This document shows, piece by piece, positions 1 through 7,711 of a stretch of 64,000 nucleotides of DNA. Where the stretch lies: the NCBI GenBank assembly GCA_012513915.1, contig JAAZBG010000153.1, positions 30,829 through 94,828 on the forward strand, given 5' to 3'. The notes under the pieces were generated by a model. It was not told where the DNA came from and made no database searches. It saw only the letters and a program-made list of their open reading frames with translations. The DNA comes from Fibrobacter sp. GTDB lineage: Bacteria > Fibrobacterota > Chitinivibrionia > Chitinivibrionales > Chitinispirillaceae. The position numbers and the translations under genes were made by a program. Position 1 is the first letter of the stretch, and every line of letters starts with the position of its first letter.

Positions 1-248
1 GCAATGATCCCCCCATGAAGCAACCAGGCGTCACTCATAATATTTGTAAGTAATTCAAACGCATTGATACCCTTGTCACTGAAATTGACAATTATTAATT
101 CTGGCATCTCAATGCCAAGATAATCAAGTGTTGATGAGCTGTCAGAAAGTTGATGCAACACTATCTGATGCAACCCGTTTTTTGAAAGGTATTCCTCAGT
201 TCGCTCTACAAGAGCACTGTCGCTGGTAACAATCGGTAATTTATACAT
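1..248 (-). CDS. Receiver-like signalling protein, N-terminal part (cut by window edge)
   Basis: The reading frame opens at an ATG (248-246, minus) and runs off the left edge, giving about 82 residues. The N-terminus (MYKLPIVTSDSALVERTEEYL) and the hydrophobic stretch PELIIVNFSD resemble the first half of a response-regulator receiver fold. The place where the phosphoacceptor Asp would sit (as in PDLVLLD) reads VNF, so the domain is probably not phosphorylated. What follows the receiver cannot be seen. The gene points away from the rest of the window. The receiver fold is inferred from pattern only; the open frame itself is clear. Confidence 0.55.
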   Translation of the reverse strand, partial: MYKLPIVTSDSALVERTEEYLSKNGLHQIVLHQLSDSSSTLDYLGIEMPELIIVNFSDKGINAFELLTNIMSDAWLLHGGII

Positions 249-342
249 TTAAGGATGTGGCTCCGTAATCAAATACCAATACTCACACCATTACTCTGTT
301 CAATAATTACCAATTATAACATTGGCCATTAATCAAGTGCTC

Positions 343-376
343 AAAAAAAAGCAGAGACTCTATTAAAAGCCCCTGC
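343..376 (-). terminator. Rho-independent terminator
   Basis: On the minus strand a 9-bp stem (GCAGGGGCT / AGTCTCTGC, two G-U pairs) with an 8-nt loop is followed by eight T residues. It lies about 30 bases past the stop of the 408-671 gene and should end its transcript. Confidence 0.75.
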
Positions 377-407
377 ATTACATCACAAACCGGAATTACA
401 GTATGTT

Positions 408-671
408 TTATGATGAGAACACAAACGGATAGACTATTTCGGTAACATCACCAACTTTGTCGATCTTTTCAAACCGCCAGCGGCTGATCATGCCCTTGAT
501 TTTTGCCTCAAGTACATTATCCAGCACTGTTGATTCAACGATATCACACATAAGTACATTCCCGAACTCATCAATGGCAAACCTGCAAACAACTTTGCCT
601 CTCAATTCCGGTTTATCTCTAAGCCTTTGATTATAAACATATCGAAGCGATTGGATATTCTGCATAACCAC
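408..671 (-). CDS. Orphan AgmX/PglI (TonB C-terminal-like) domain protein
   Basis: This 87-residue protein is almost entirely one domain. The segments ELRGKVVCRFAIDEFGNV, ISRWRFEKI and YPFVFSS match the C-terminal domain of AgmX/PglI gliding-type proteins, which is TonB-C-like (K-G-K-V-x-x-x-F-x-I, R-W-x-F, Y-P-F-x-F). In family members this domain usually ends a long protein with an N-terminal membrane anchor and proline-rich linker. Neither is present here. The frame closes upstream at 705-707, so nothing longer can be rescued in frame. The start is uncertain (GTG at 671 or ATG at 665) and no strong ribosome-binding site is visible. It may be a stand-alone periplasmic domain or the remnant of a longer gene. 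A good terminator follows, which favours a transcribed unit. Confidence 0.65.
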   Translation of the reverse strand: MVMQNIQSLRYVYNQRLRDKPELRGKVVCRFAIDEFGNVLMCDIVESTVLDNVLEAKIKGMISRWRFEKIDKVGDVTEIVYPFVFSS

Positions 672-797
672 TTTTAATATTTCTGAGGTGATGATGATTT
701 TTTGTTAATAATTTATAGGGATTTTATTATTTTTTGTACGCGTCCAAATTTGATCAGGACTGCGATTATTTATTACAATTCAGGGAAAGTGATTAAA

Positions 798-1070
798 ATG
801 TCTAAAAAAGCAAAAACAGTCAATATATTGTTCAATCTGCTTATAGCTATAGCAGTTGTCTCAGCGTTTGTAAAAATACCGGATCACCAAACGAATGTAT
901 CACTTGCTTATCTTGATCCAGGTACCGGTTCGATGATCATTTCAGCAATAGTTGGTATTTTTGCGACAATTGCCCTTGGAGTTAAAACGTTCTGGTATAA
1001 AATTGTCAGGATCTTTAATCCGTCAAAGAAAATGACAGAAACAAATAAAACATCCGGATCAAAAAAGTAG
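798..1070 (+). CDS. Small YLDPGTGS-motif membrane protein
   Basis: Starting at ATG 798, with AGGGA upstream, this encodes 90 residues. A first hydrophobic segment (about residues 8-24) is followed by the motif AYLDPGTGSMI and a second hydrophobic segment (about 46-64). The tail is basic and hydrophilic (KKMTETNKTSGSKK). Small two-helix proteins with a LDPGTGS motif occur next to sulfatase-fold or glycosyl/phosphotransferase genes in Gram-negative envelope clusters; their biochemical role is not known to me. Only 30 bases separate it from the next gene, so it is probably the first gene of the 798-7398 operon. A longer in-frame reading from 702 is possible but its N-terminal 32 residues look non-coding. 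Confidence 0.7.
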   Translation: MSKKAKTVNILFNLLIAIAVVSAFVKIPDHQTNVSLAYLDPGTGSMIISAIVGIFATIALGVKTFWYKIVRIFNPSKKMTETNKTSGSKK

Positions 1071-1100
1071 CAGCTGTACCACACTGTCAAGCAGGGACAC

Positions 1101-2276
1101 ATGAGTCAGAAAAAAGGATTTTCGCTTAATACCTTTATCAAGTCATTCAGGAATTACCGTGCCTATTACAAACTGCATCCGGATTTCAGAAAAATTGTTA
1201 TCTATTCAGAAAGCGGTCAGGATTGGCACCACTTCAGTGATATTATCGGTAAACTACTTGACATGGGTAAGAAGGTCACGTACATTACATCCGATTTAAA
1301 CGATCAGGGTCTGTCATTTACACACCCTGAATTCAGATCGATATTCATTGGTGATGGATTCTGGCTTATTACCTTTTTTCAGTTTTTGAAGGCTGATTGT
1401 CTTGTACTGACAATGATTGACCTTAATATTTTTCAGTTAAAGAGGTCGATTAATCCAGTGCATTATATCTATCTGTTCCATGCAATGGGCAGTACGCACA
1501 TGGTTGATTTTGAGAACTCATACGATCATTACGATACGGTTCTTTGCAGCGGCCAGCACCAGATTGACGAAATACGAAAAAGAGAATCACTAAAAAATCT
1601 TCCTGCTAAAAATCTTGTTCCTCACGGATATGCCCGTATTGAAAATCTTATGAAACAGGCGTCAGTACGCAGCCATAAATCCGTGAAGCCGTATACCGTT
1701 CTCCTCGCTCCGACCTGGGGTCCGGATTCAATTCTGAATATCTGCGGTAAAAAGCTTGTCACGATTCTGCTTGATGCCGGATTTAGGGTGATACTCAGAC
1801 CTCATTATCAAACTGCAAAATTAACACCTGAAGTGATACAGGATATTGTTGATACCTGTTCCGGGAACCCACTTTTCTCTCATGTGTCAAAAATGGGTGA
1901 TACTGATTCACTCTTTGATTCCGACATTCTCATCTGCGACTGGTCATCGATGTCAATAGAGTATGCACTCGGACTCGAGAAACCGGTGTTGTACATTGAT
2001 GTTCCCAAAAGAGTAAGAAATAACAACTATACAGAACTCGGCCTTGAACCCATGGAAATAAGTATACGGAATCAGGTAGGTGCAGTGCTTTCTCCTGATA
2101 ATCTATCCGATGCGCCTTCGCTAATTAATTCACTCTGTGCAAATCCGGAAAAATTCAAAGCGGGTATCCGTCAATTCAGGGAAAAAGTTGTGTTCAACCT
2201 TGGTAACAGTGTTGCAGTCGGCGCTGCTGCTATTGCAGAAATTGCGGATAAAGTAAAAGTTAAGGAAGATATGTAA
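1101..2276 (+). CDS. CDP-glycerol glycerophosphotransferase-like protein (TagB/TagF family)
   Basis: This 391-residue protein has the signatures of the CDP-glycerol:poly(glycerophosphate) glycerophosphotransferase family: YLFHAMGSTH, VLLAPTWGPDS, VILRPHYQ and ILICDWSSMSIEYAL, in order. Family enzymes transfer a glycerophosphate (or similar alditol phosphate) from a CDP donor to a lipid- or sugar-linked acceptor at the cytoplasmic membrane. In a Gram-negative cell the product cannot be standard wall teichoic acid, so the donor and acceptor are open. AGGGA precedes the ATG. It lies between the small LDPGTGS protein and the YejM-like gene, and the operon's last gene encodes a cytidylyltransferase that could supply a CDP donor. 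Family assignment is firm; substrate is inference. Confidence 0.82.
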   Translation: MSQKKGFSLNTFIKSFRNYRAYYKLHPDFRKIVIYSESGQDWHHFSDIIGKLLDMGKKVTYITSDLNDQGLSFTHPEFRSIFIGDGFWLITFFQFLKADCLVLTMIDLNIFQLKRSINPVHYIYLFHAMGSTHMVDFENSYDHYDTVLCSGQHQIDEIRKRESLKNLPAKNLVPHGYARIENLMKQASVRSHKSVKPYTVLLAPTWGPDSILNICGKKLVTILLDAGFRVILRPHYQTAKLTPEVIQDIVDTCSGNPLFSHVSKMGDTDSLFDSDILICDWSSMSIEYALGLEKPVLYIDVPKRVRNNNYTELGLEPMEISIRNQVGAVLSPDNLSDAPSLINSLCANPEKFKAGIRQFREKVVFNLGNSVAVGAAAIAEIADKVKVKEDM

Positions 2277-2332
2277 CTGTACTTTATTATTTCCTGTTAC
2301 TACCACCATTTTCTCAATCGAAATGAATCAAT

Positions 2333-4156
2333 ATGAAATCAAATAATCCATTTTTTTCTATAAAAGAACGCCTCACACTGCTTAAATGGAGTGCAGAATT
2401 TATTACTATTGCCGCAATTGTTTTTGTTATTGCAGGCCTGCGTTACTTTTTTGTCTACCACTTTCCCACCGAACTACCCGGAATAGCCTATACAATTGCA
2501 GCGTTTTCAAGTCACTTTCTATCAATCGGCCTTTTACTGTTTATCGGAATTTCACTTCCGCTGATACTTCTAATGCCATTTCGTAAGCTAATTATCAGCA
2601 TATCGGTTATCGCTGCTGCGTTTGTTGTTTCGTTAATTCTTCTTGATTCACAAATCTATACCGCACATCGCTTTCACTTTACAATTCTGACAATTAAAAT
2701 TCTTGGCTGGAAAACGTGGGGCTTTGGAATCTTTTATTTTCTGATTTTTACGGTGCTATTTTCATTAATTGCCCGTAATTCCTGGAAACGTGCTATTGTT
2801 GACAAAAAGGGCATGAGATCCATTGTCGCAGCACCACTCACCATTCTCCTTCTCGGATTTACCCATGTGACACATATGTGGGCCGATGCAACCGGGTATA
2901 TGCCGGTCACACGATTTACGACAACACTCCCCCTCTTTTATCCATCAACAAGTAAACGGTTCATGATAAAACATGGTTTTAACGACATCGCAAACCGCAG
3001 ATCGCTTCCGAAGAACTTTTCACCGGAATCGTCCGGGTTTTATTATCCTCAGAAACCATTACAATTTGACTCTCTTATTGCAAATAAAAATATTATCATC
3101 ATCTGCTTAGATGCCTTACGTGCAGATGTCGTTACGGATTCCCTGATGCCCGGAGTTATGAATCATGCCAAAGAAAGCGGCACAATATTCAATAATCACT
3201 GGAGTGGCGGGAATTCAACCAAGATGGGTATGTTTTCCATTTTTTACGGAATTCCACCAACGTATCAGCAGTACGTCGAGAGTAACAAGGTCTCCTCTGT
3301 TCTTGTAAATACGATGATTGACAAGAATTATTCGATGGGAATTTATACAAGTTATAAACTCTATGCACCAGCATGTCTTGATATTACTGCATTTGTAAAA
3401 ATACCCAATCTTCGTCTCGAAACAAAAATTGACGGTCCTCAGGACGTATACCGTAAAGATAGTGCACTCACCACCGAATGGAAGCAATGGCTTGACACAA
3501 TACCAACAGACAAAAACTTCTTCGGATTTCTCTTCTATGATGTTCTCAGCGTTGAAGGGTATCCGCCTCATTACAAATCGAGAATCAGGATCAACGGTTC
3601 GATGAATGATATGCAGAAGAAATTTGAACATTACAAGGCAGGAGTTCAATACCTTGACTCATTGACAACGGCAGTGCTTGATGACTTAAAGGAACGGGAC
3701 CTGTTAAAAAATACAATCGTTATGATTACATCAGATCATGGTGAGGAATACAATGAGAATGGACTGAACTTTACCGGTCACGGCAGTGCATTCAGTACAA
3801 TTCAGATGAGAACACCCATGATCGTTTTCGACCCGGGAAATGGTGCATCAACGGTTACCAGACGGACAAGCCATTATGATATCGTTCCGACGCTAATGCA
3901 AAAAGGACTTGGTTGTACCAGCCCGGCAAAAGATTACTCATCAGGTAGTGATCTTTTCAGCAGCGAACCCTGGCAATGGCTGATCGGCGGCAGTTATTAT
4001 AACTTCGCCATTATTGAACCTGACAAAATCACAGTTCAGTTCCCTGGCGGCTACTATGAAACCCGTGATACCAGCTACCACCTGATAAATAATCCTGCGT
4101 TATCGCCCTACCTCACTGATGCACTTGCTGAAATGGGGAGATTTTACAGGCGATGA
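2333..4156 (+). CDS. YejM/PbgA-like inner-membrane sulfatase-fold protein
   Basis: This 607-residue protein has about five transmembrane helices in residues 15-185 (DUF3413-like, with LDSQIYTAHRFHF matching the family's D-x-x-x-x-x-x-R-F-H pattern). A periplasmic alkaline phosphatase/sulfatase-fold domain follows from about residue 250. That domain shows IIICLDALRAD, GGNSTKMGMFSIFYGI (Thr296 in the nucleophile position), ITSDHGEE (Asp468-His469) and a late GHGSAF histidine. Segment order and the S-G-N-x-T plus L/M-F-x-x-F-Y-G-I signature match E. coli YejM (PbgA/LapC), a regulator of LPS synthesis. Retention of Asp, Thr and DH means a phosphotransferase function like LtaS or EptA is also possible. 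The stop overlaps the next ATG by 4 nt (ATGA). No strong ribosome-binding site precedes the start. Confidence 0.85.
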   Translation: MKSNNPFFSIKERLTLLKWSAEFITIAAIVFVIAGLRYFFVYHFPTELPGIAYTIAAFSSHFLSIGLLLFIGISLPLILLMPFRKLIISISVIAAAFVVSLILLDSQIYTAHRFHFTILTIKILGWKTWGFGIFYFLIFTVLFSLIARNSWKRAIVDKKGMRSIVAAPLTILLLGFTHVTHMWADATGYMPVTRFTTTLPLFYPSTSKRFMIKHGFNDIANRRSLPKNFSPESSGFYYPQKPLQFDSLIANKNIIIICLDALRADVVTDSLMPGVMNHAKESGTIFNNHWSGGNSTKMGMFSIFYGIPPTYQQYVESNKVSSVLVNTMIDKNYSMGIYTSYKLYAPACLDITAFVKIPNLRLETKIDGPQDVYRKDSALTTEWKQWLDTIPTDKNFFGFLFYDVLSVEGYPPHYKSRIRINGSMNDMQKKFEHYKAGVQYLDSLTTAVLDDLKERDLLKNTIVMITSDHGEEYNENGLNFTGHGSAFSTIQMRTPMIVFDPGNGASTVTRRTSHYDIVPTLMQKGLGCTSPAKDYSSGSDLFSSEPWQWLIGGSYYNFAIIEPDKITVQFPGGYYETRDTSYHLINNPALSPYLTDALAEMGRFYRR

Positions 4157-5613
4157 AACGATTTACTGTACCACTTTTGCTTATACTGCTTTCAGGGATC
4201 ATTGCAATCTCCAGTGCAGATTCAATATCTGTAAAGGTTAATGCATTTTCCTATATTTTTTCAGTATCAGGAAATCTGCACTCAGTCATCTATGAAGAAT
4301 CACGACTGTCAAAACCTGTGCGTATCAGCAGTTCTGATTCTGATATTATCTCATTAACACCGGAACATCACGATTCTTATCTATCGGAAACCACACCCGC
4401 ATATCAGATTGCGGAAAATGACAGTCAATCCGTTATTTCATTTCGCTACATCGGTGAATCTTATACATTTGTCAAACAGTTCTGTATATCGAAGTTTACA
4501 AATACCGTTACCATTTGTTGTTTAACCGCATCAGGTACAGACAGTACTGCATCAACCAAAATTGCTCTTAATGTGGCATTGAACAAAATTCAACATGAAC
4601 ATTATAAGTTCATTTCAATTGACAACAGAAATAAAAAAGTTTTCTCTTTAAATAAGAATTCATCACAACCGATCACCAGTTCAGACTGGATGGGTATCAG
4701 AAGTCGTTTTACAACAATACTGCTCCGTTCAGATTCAGACACTCTTGTTCTGAAACATTACAATGACAGTTCGATTCATTTCTCCGGTACGATTTCAGAA
4801 AATGACACACTGACCTGTCTGGTGTATGCCGGTCCTGTAAAGTATTCCATACTCAGGAATATCGGCAATAATGCAGAACGACTTATGTTTTCGTTATGGT
4901 TCTGGATGCGGTGGTTTTCACTTGGCATACTATACCTGTTTGATTTTCTGACAACGCTGAGCGGTAACCTTCTTATTGCAATCATACTTCTTTCTATTTG
5001 TGTAAAGATTATCCTGTCACCGCTGTTTCATATTGCTGATAAGTGGCAGAAAAAAGTCAATTATCAGAACAATATTATCCAGCCCCGAATTGCCGAAATT
5101 AAAAAACATTATAAAGGTGAAGAACAGACACGGCGCATTATTGCTTTACATAAAGAGATTGGAATAAGTCCGCTGTATTCGTTAAAAAGCCTCCTGAGTG
5201 CAGCAATTCAGATCCCTATTTTCTTTGCCGCATACCATGCGTTAAGTGAACACTATGCCCTATTCCAGTCATCTGCGGGATTTATCGCAGATCTGTCACA
5301 GGCTGACGGCTTATTGCCGCTTCCGGTTACACTTCCGGTATTAGGCAATGCAATTAATATTCTGCCATTCGTGATGACCTCCATTACCTTTGCGTCATCA
5401 TGGCTGCATACCGATACGTCGATGTCTGCAGTGATGTTAAAAAAACAACGGACAAACCTTTACGGTATGGCACTATTGTTTTTTGTTCTCCTTTATACAT
5501 CTCCGGCAGGAATGGTTATTTACTGGACAATGAATAATCTTCTTGCCTTTTTATCTACAGTTTTTTCATCATTTCTCCATCATCGACACCAACAAATCCA
5601 TAAAAGGAACTAA
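4153..5613 (+). CDS. YidC/Oxa1-family membrane insertase paralogue
   Basis: This 486-residue protein has a signal-anchor (about 1-22), a periplasmic beta-rich domain of about 220 residues, and a C-terminal YidC/Oxa1 core. In the core, ILLSICVKIILSPL carries Lys where YidC has its functional Arg in the first core helix. IQIPIFFAAYHAL matches the conserved helical hairpin, and TSPAGMVIYWTMNNLLA matches the last helices. YidC inserts and folds inner-membrane proteins. The periplasmic domain is shorter than in housekeeping YidC, and the gene is not near rnpA/rpmH/trmE-type genes, so this looks like a dedicated second copy. It overlaps the YejM-like gene by 4 nt and ends 3 nt before the next ATG. 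Dedication to this operon's small membrane protein or its polymer machinery is inference. Confidence 0.88.
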   Translation: MKRFTVPLLLILLSGIIAISSADSISVKVNAFSYIFSVSGNLHSVIYEESRLSKPVRISSSDSDIISLTPEHHDSYLSETTPAYQIAENDSQSVISFRYIGESYTFVKQFCISKFTNTVTICCLTASGTDSTASTKIALNVALNKIQHEHYKFISIDNRNKKVFSLNKNSSQPITSSDWMGIRSRFTTILLRSDSDTLVLKHYNDSSIHFSGTISENDTLTCLVYAGPVKYSILRNIGNNAERLMFSLWFWMRWFSLGILYLFDFLTTLSGNLLIAIILLSICVKIILSPLFHIADKWQKKVNYQNNIIQPRIAEIKKHYKGEEQTRRIIALHKEIGISPLYSLKSLLSAAIQIPIFFAAYHALSEHYALFQSSAGFIADLSQADGLLPLPVTLPVLGNAINILPFVMTSITFASSWLHTDTSMSAVMLKKQRTNLYGMALLFFVLLYTSPAGMVIYWTMNNLLAFLSTVFSSFLHHRHQQIHKRN

Positions 5614-5616
5614 ACC

Positions 5617-7398
5617 ATGAAAGCAATAATTCTTGCAGCAGGCTATGGAAACAGAATGCGTCCATTGACTGATAATTGTCACAAAACAATGCTTCAGGTT
5701 GCCGGTAAAACCATAATCGGAAGAATCATTGATGGACTTCTTGCGAATAACGTACGCGATATTGTCGTTGTTACCGGCTACCGGGCCGACGAACTGACCG
5801 CATACCTTAAAAGCACCTATGCCGATATTGCATTTACCTTTATACATAATGACAAATTCAAGGAAACAAACAACATCTACTCAATGGCGCTCGCGTTTGA
5901 GCAGATCACGATTGATAGTGATATTATCCTGATTGAATCCGACCTTCTTTACAGGCCGGATGTCATTACCCGCCTTATCCGGTCCGAACACAGTAATGTT
6001 GCACTTGTTGACAAATACAGAACTGGTATGGATGGCACCGTTGTTACTGTGGAAGATCAGATTATCACCAATGTTATTCCACCTCATTTACAACCTGAGA
6101 CCTTTGATTTTTCAGATAAATATAAAACACTCAATATTTATAAGTTCTCACAGGCTTTCTGCGAGACATCATTTCGTAAACTGCTTGTCTACTATGCGAA
6201 TGTAATTGATAACAACTGCTATTACGAACTTATCCTCGGTATTTTAATTTATATGCAAAAAGAGACGATTTATGCAGAGATGGTTGAGGGTGAGAACTGG
6301 TCCGAAGTTGATGACCCCAATGATCTTCAGGTTGCGGAATTTGATTTTAATGAACACAGAAAAGAGATTCTGGAGCATGCATTCGGAGGTTTCTGGAACT
6401 ATTCCATGACCGATTTCTGTTTTATCAGAAACATGCATTTCCCGAATGCGTCAATTATTTCAGAACTTAAAAACACATTGCCATCACTGATTCACAATTA
6501 CGGATCACGGCAGGTAATTCTTGACAAAAAGATGGCCTGGTTCTTACTGTGTAATGAAACACGGGTAACTGCGCTCAATGGAGCATCACAGATCTATCCG
6601 CTGCTACGTAACAGATACTCAACATGTAAAGCACTTATTCCTGCACCGACCTTTGGAGAGTATTCGCAAATATTCTCATCGTATGAAACTTATAGAGATT
6701 TTGGTGCCTATGATCTTACCGATTTCGCACATAAAGCGAAGGCGGCAGATTGTATTGTTGTAGTAAATCCAAATAATCCAACCGGTACAGAGTTTCCATC
6801 AGACTGGCTCCTTACCTTTGCAATTAATAATCCATCAAAGACAATTATTGTTGATGAATCGTTTATTGAATTTTCTGACAACCATTCACTCATGGGCGCT
6901 CTCGAAAAACAGCCGCTTGATAATGTCATTATTATTAAGAGCCTGAGTAAATCGCTTGGCATTCCCGGAATACGGCTTGGTTACGTCTATACATGCAATC
7001 GCGAATTAAACCAGTATATTAAATCAAATATCCCGATCTGGAACATGAATTCCATTGCAGAGCACTTCCTTGAGATAATTCTGAAACACCGCAATGTGCT
7101 GAAACAATCATTTATTGATACAATACGTGACCGTACAGACTTTATTAAAATGCTCAAAAACATACCCGTTTCAGAACAGGTGTTTTCAAGTGGTGCCAAT
7201 TTCGTTCTTGTAAAGCTTCGTTACGATAAACGCTGTGCACAGGCCATTACCGAGCGGGTGCTTTCTGAACATGCTACCTATATCAAGGATGTCAGTTCGA
7301 AATTTCCCGATACAAACGGATATCTCCGTTTGGCGGTGCGTTTGCATGAGGAGAATAAGCGGTTGTGTGATATTTTACGGGCTGTCAATTGGGAGTAG
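5617..7398 (+). CDS. Fused LicC/PntC-like cytidylyltransferase and fold-type I PLP enzyme
   Basis: This 593-residue protein is two enzymes. Residues 1 to about 240 form an NTP transferase: AIILAAGYGNRM, a signature Lys in CHKTMLQV, ILIESDLLY and WSEVDDPNDL. These resemble LicC/PntC enzymes that join CMP to phosphocholine, phosphoethanolamine or 2-aminoethylphosphonate. Residues about 255-593 form a class I/II aminotransferase-fold PLP enzyme with NPNNPTG, IIVDESFIEF and SLSKSLGIPGIRLGY; Lys445 should carry PLP. The second half resembles HisC and CobD. A known precedent is PntC fused to a 2-aminoethylphosphonate transaminase. A CobD-like phosphoserine or phosphothreonine decarboxylase is the alternative. 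Either would make an amino-alkyl phosphate or phosphonate that the first half activates with CTP. AAAGGA precedes the start. Two-domain structure is certain; the substrate is not. Confidence 0.85.
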   Translation: MKAIILAAGYGNRMRPLTDNCHKTMLQVAGKTIIGRIIDGLLANNVRDIVVVTGYRADELTAYLKSTYADIAFTFIHNDKFKETNNIYSMALAFEQITIDSDIILIESDLLYRPDVITRLIRSEHSNVALVDKYRTGMDGTVVTVEDQIITNVIPPHLQPETFDFSDKYKTLNIYKFSQAFCETSFRKLLVYYANVIDNNCYYELILGILIYMQKETIYAEMVEGENWSEVDDPNDLQVAEFDFNEHRKEILEHAFGGFWNYSMTDFCFIRNMHFPNASIISELKNTLPSLIHNYGSRQVILDKKMAWFLLCNETRVTALNGASQIYPLLRNRYSTCKALIPAPTFGEYSQIFSSYETYRDFGAYDLTDFAHKAKAADCIVVVNPNNPTGTEFPSDWLLTFAINNPSKTIIVDESFIEFSDNHSLMGALEKQPLDNVIIIKSLSKSLGIPGIRLGYVYTCNRELNQYIKSNIPIWNMNSIAEHFLEIILKHRNVLKQSFIDTIRDRTDFIKMLKNIPVSEQVFSSGANFVLVKLRYDKRCAQAITERVLSEHATYIKDVSSKFPDTNGYLRLAVRLHEENKRLCDILRAVNWE

Positions 7399-7644
7399 AA
7401 GGATATCTGAAAACCATTTATTCCGCTCTTCCCAGAAAAAAGAGCCTATCTACGAAACAAATGCACGTTTTTACGATTTCGGGTTAGTTTAAAGAAGAAA
7501 TCCATTGGCCTAGCTGCAAAACCGGGAAATTTGCAGTCACGTATTGAATACTATCCCAAACTAACGTAATTCATTTTATATCTATACATTACGACATAAA
7601 CTATATCCAATACAAACTTGATTTTTCATCTTCTACTGTTTGAC
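7399..7644. other. Intergenic region with nested inverted repeats
   Basis: No gene is supported here. An outer pair GTTAGTTT (7483-7490) / AAACTAAC (7558-7565) encloses an inner hairpin CTGCAAA (7514-7520) / TTTGCAG (7530-7536). Neither arm is followed by a T tract, so this is not an ordinary terminator. A weaker pair GCTCTT/AAGAGC lies near 7424-7444. An RNA structure or recombination remnant is possible, with nothing further to support it. Confidence 0.35.
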
Positions 7645-7673
7645 TTGCAAATGAACACACCAAATGGTATAAT
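7645..7673 (+). promoter_or_regulatory. Sigma-70-type promoter of the Xre/RES operon
   Basis: A -35 box TTGCAA (7645-7650) lies 17 bp before a perfect -10 box TATAAT (7668-7673). The -10 sits inside the left arm and spacer of the 7660-7689 palindrome, a layout that allows repression by antitoxin binding. The ribosome-binding site AGGAG (7699-7703) is 8 nt before the ATG. Confidence 0.7.
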
Positions 7674-7689
7674 TACTAATACCATTTGG
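7660..7689. promoter_or_regulatory. Palindromic operator over the -10 box
   Basis: Perfect 11-bp inverted repeat CCAAATGGTAT (7660-7670) and ATACCATTTGG (7679-7689) with an 8-bp spacer. It covers the -10 box and probable transcription start. Antitoxins of the Xre/MbcA/ParS type autoregulate, so it is the likely binding site of the 7712-8194 product. The binding is inference; the palindrome is seen directly. Confidence 0.75.
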
Positions 7690-7711
7690 GAAGACGACAG
7701 GAGTACTAACT

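Noticed and set aside
908..1102. Open frame on the minus strand opposite the LDPGTGS gene
   Set aside because: It has no ribosome-binding site and is the mirror of a coding frame; the plus-strand product has clear helices and motif.
3215..3649. Open frame of 144 codons opposite the YejM-like gene
   Set aside because: Fully inside a gene with catalytic motifs on the other strand; composition is not protein-like.
7483..7565. Possible integron attC site
   Set aside because: The arms do not fit the RYYYAAC/GTTRRRY core sites, and no integrase is nearby.
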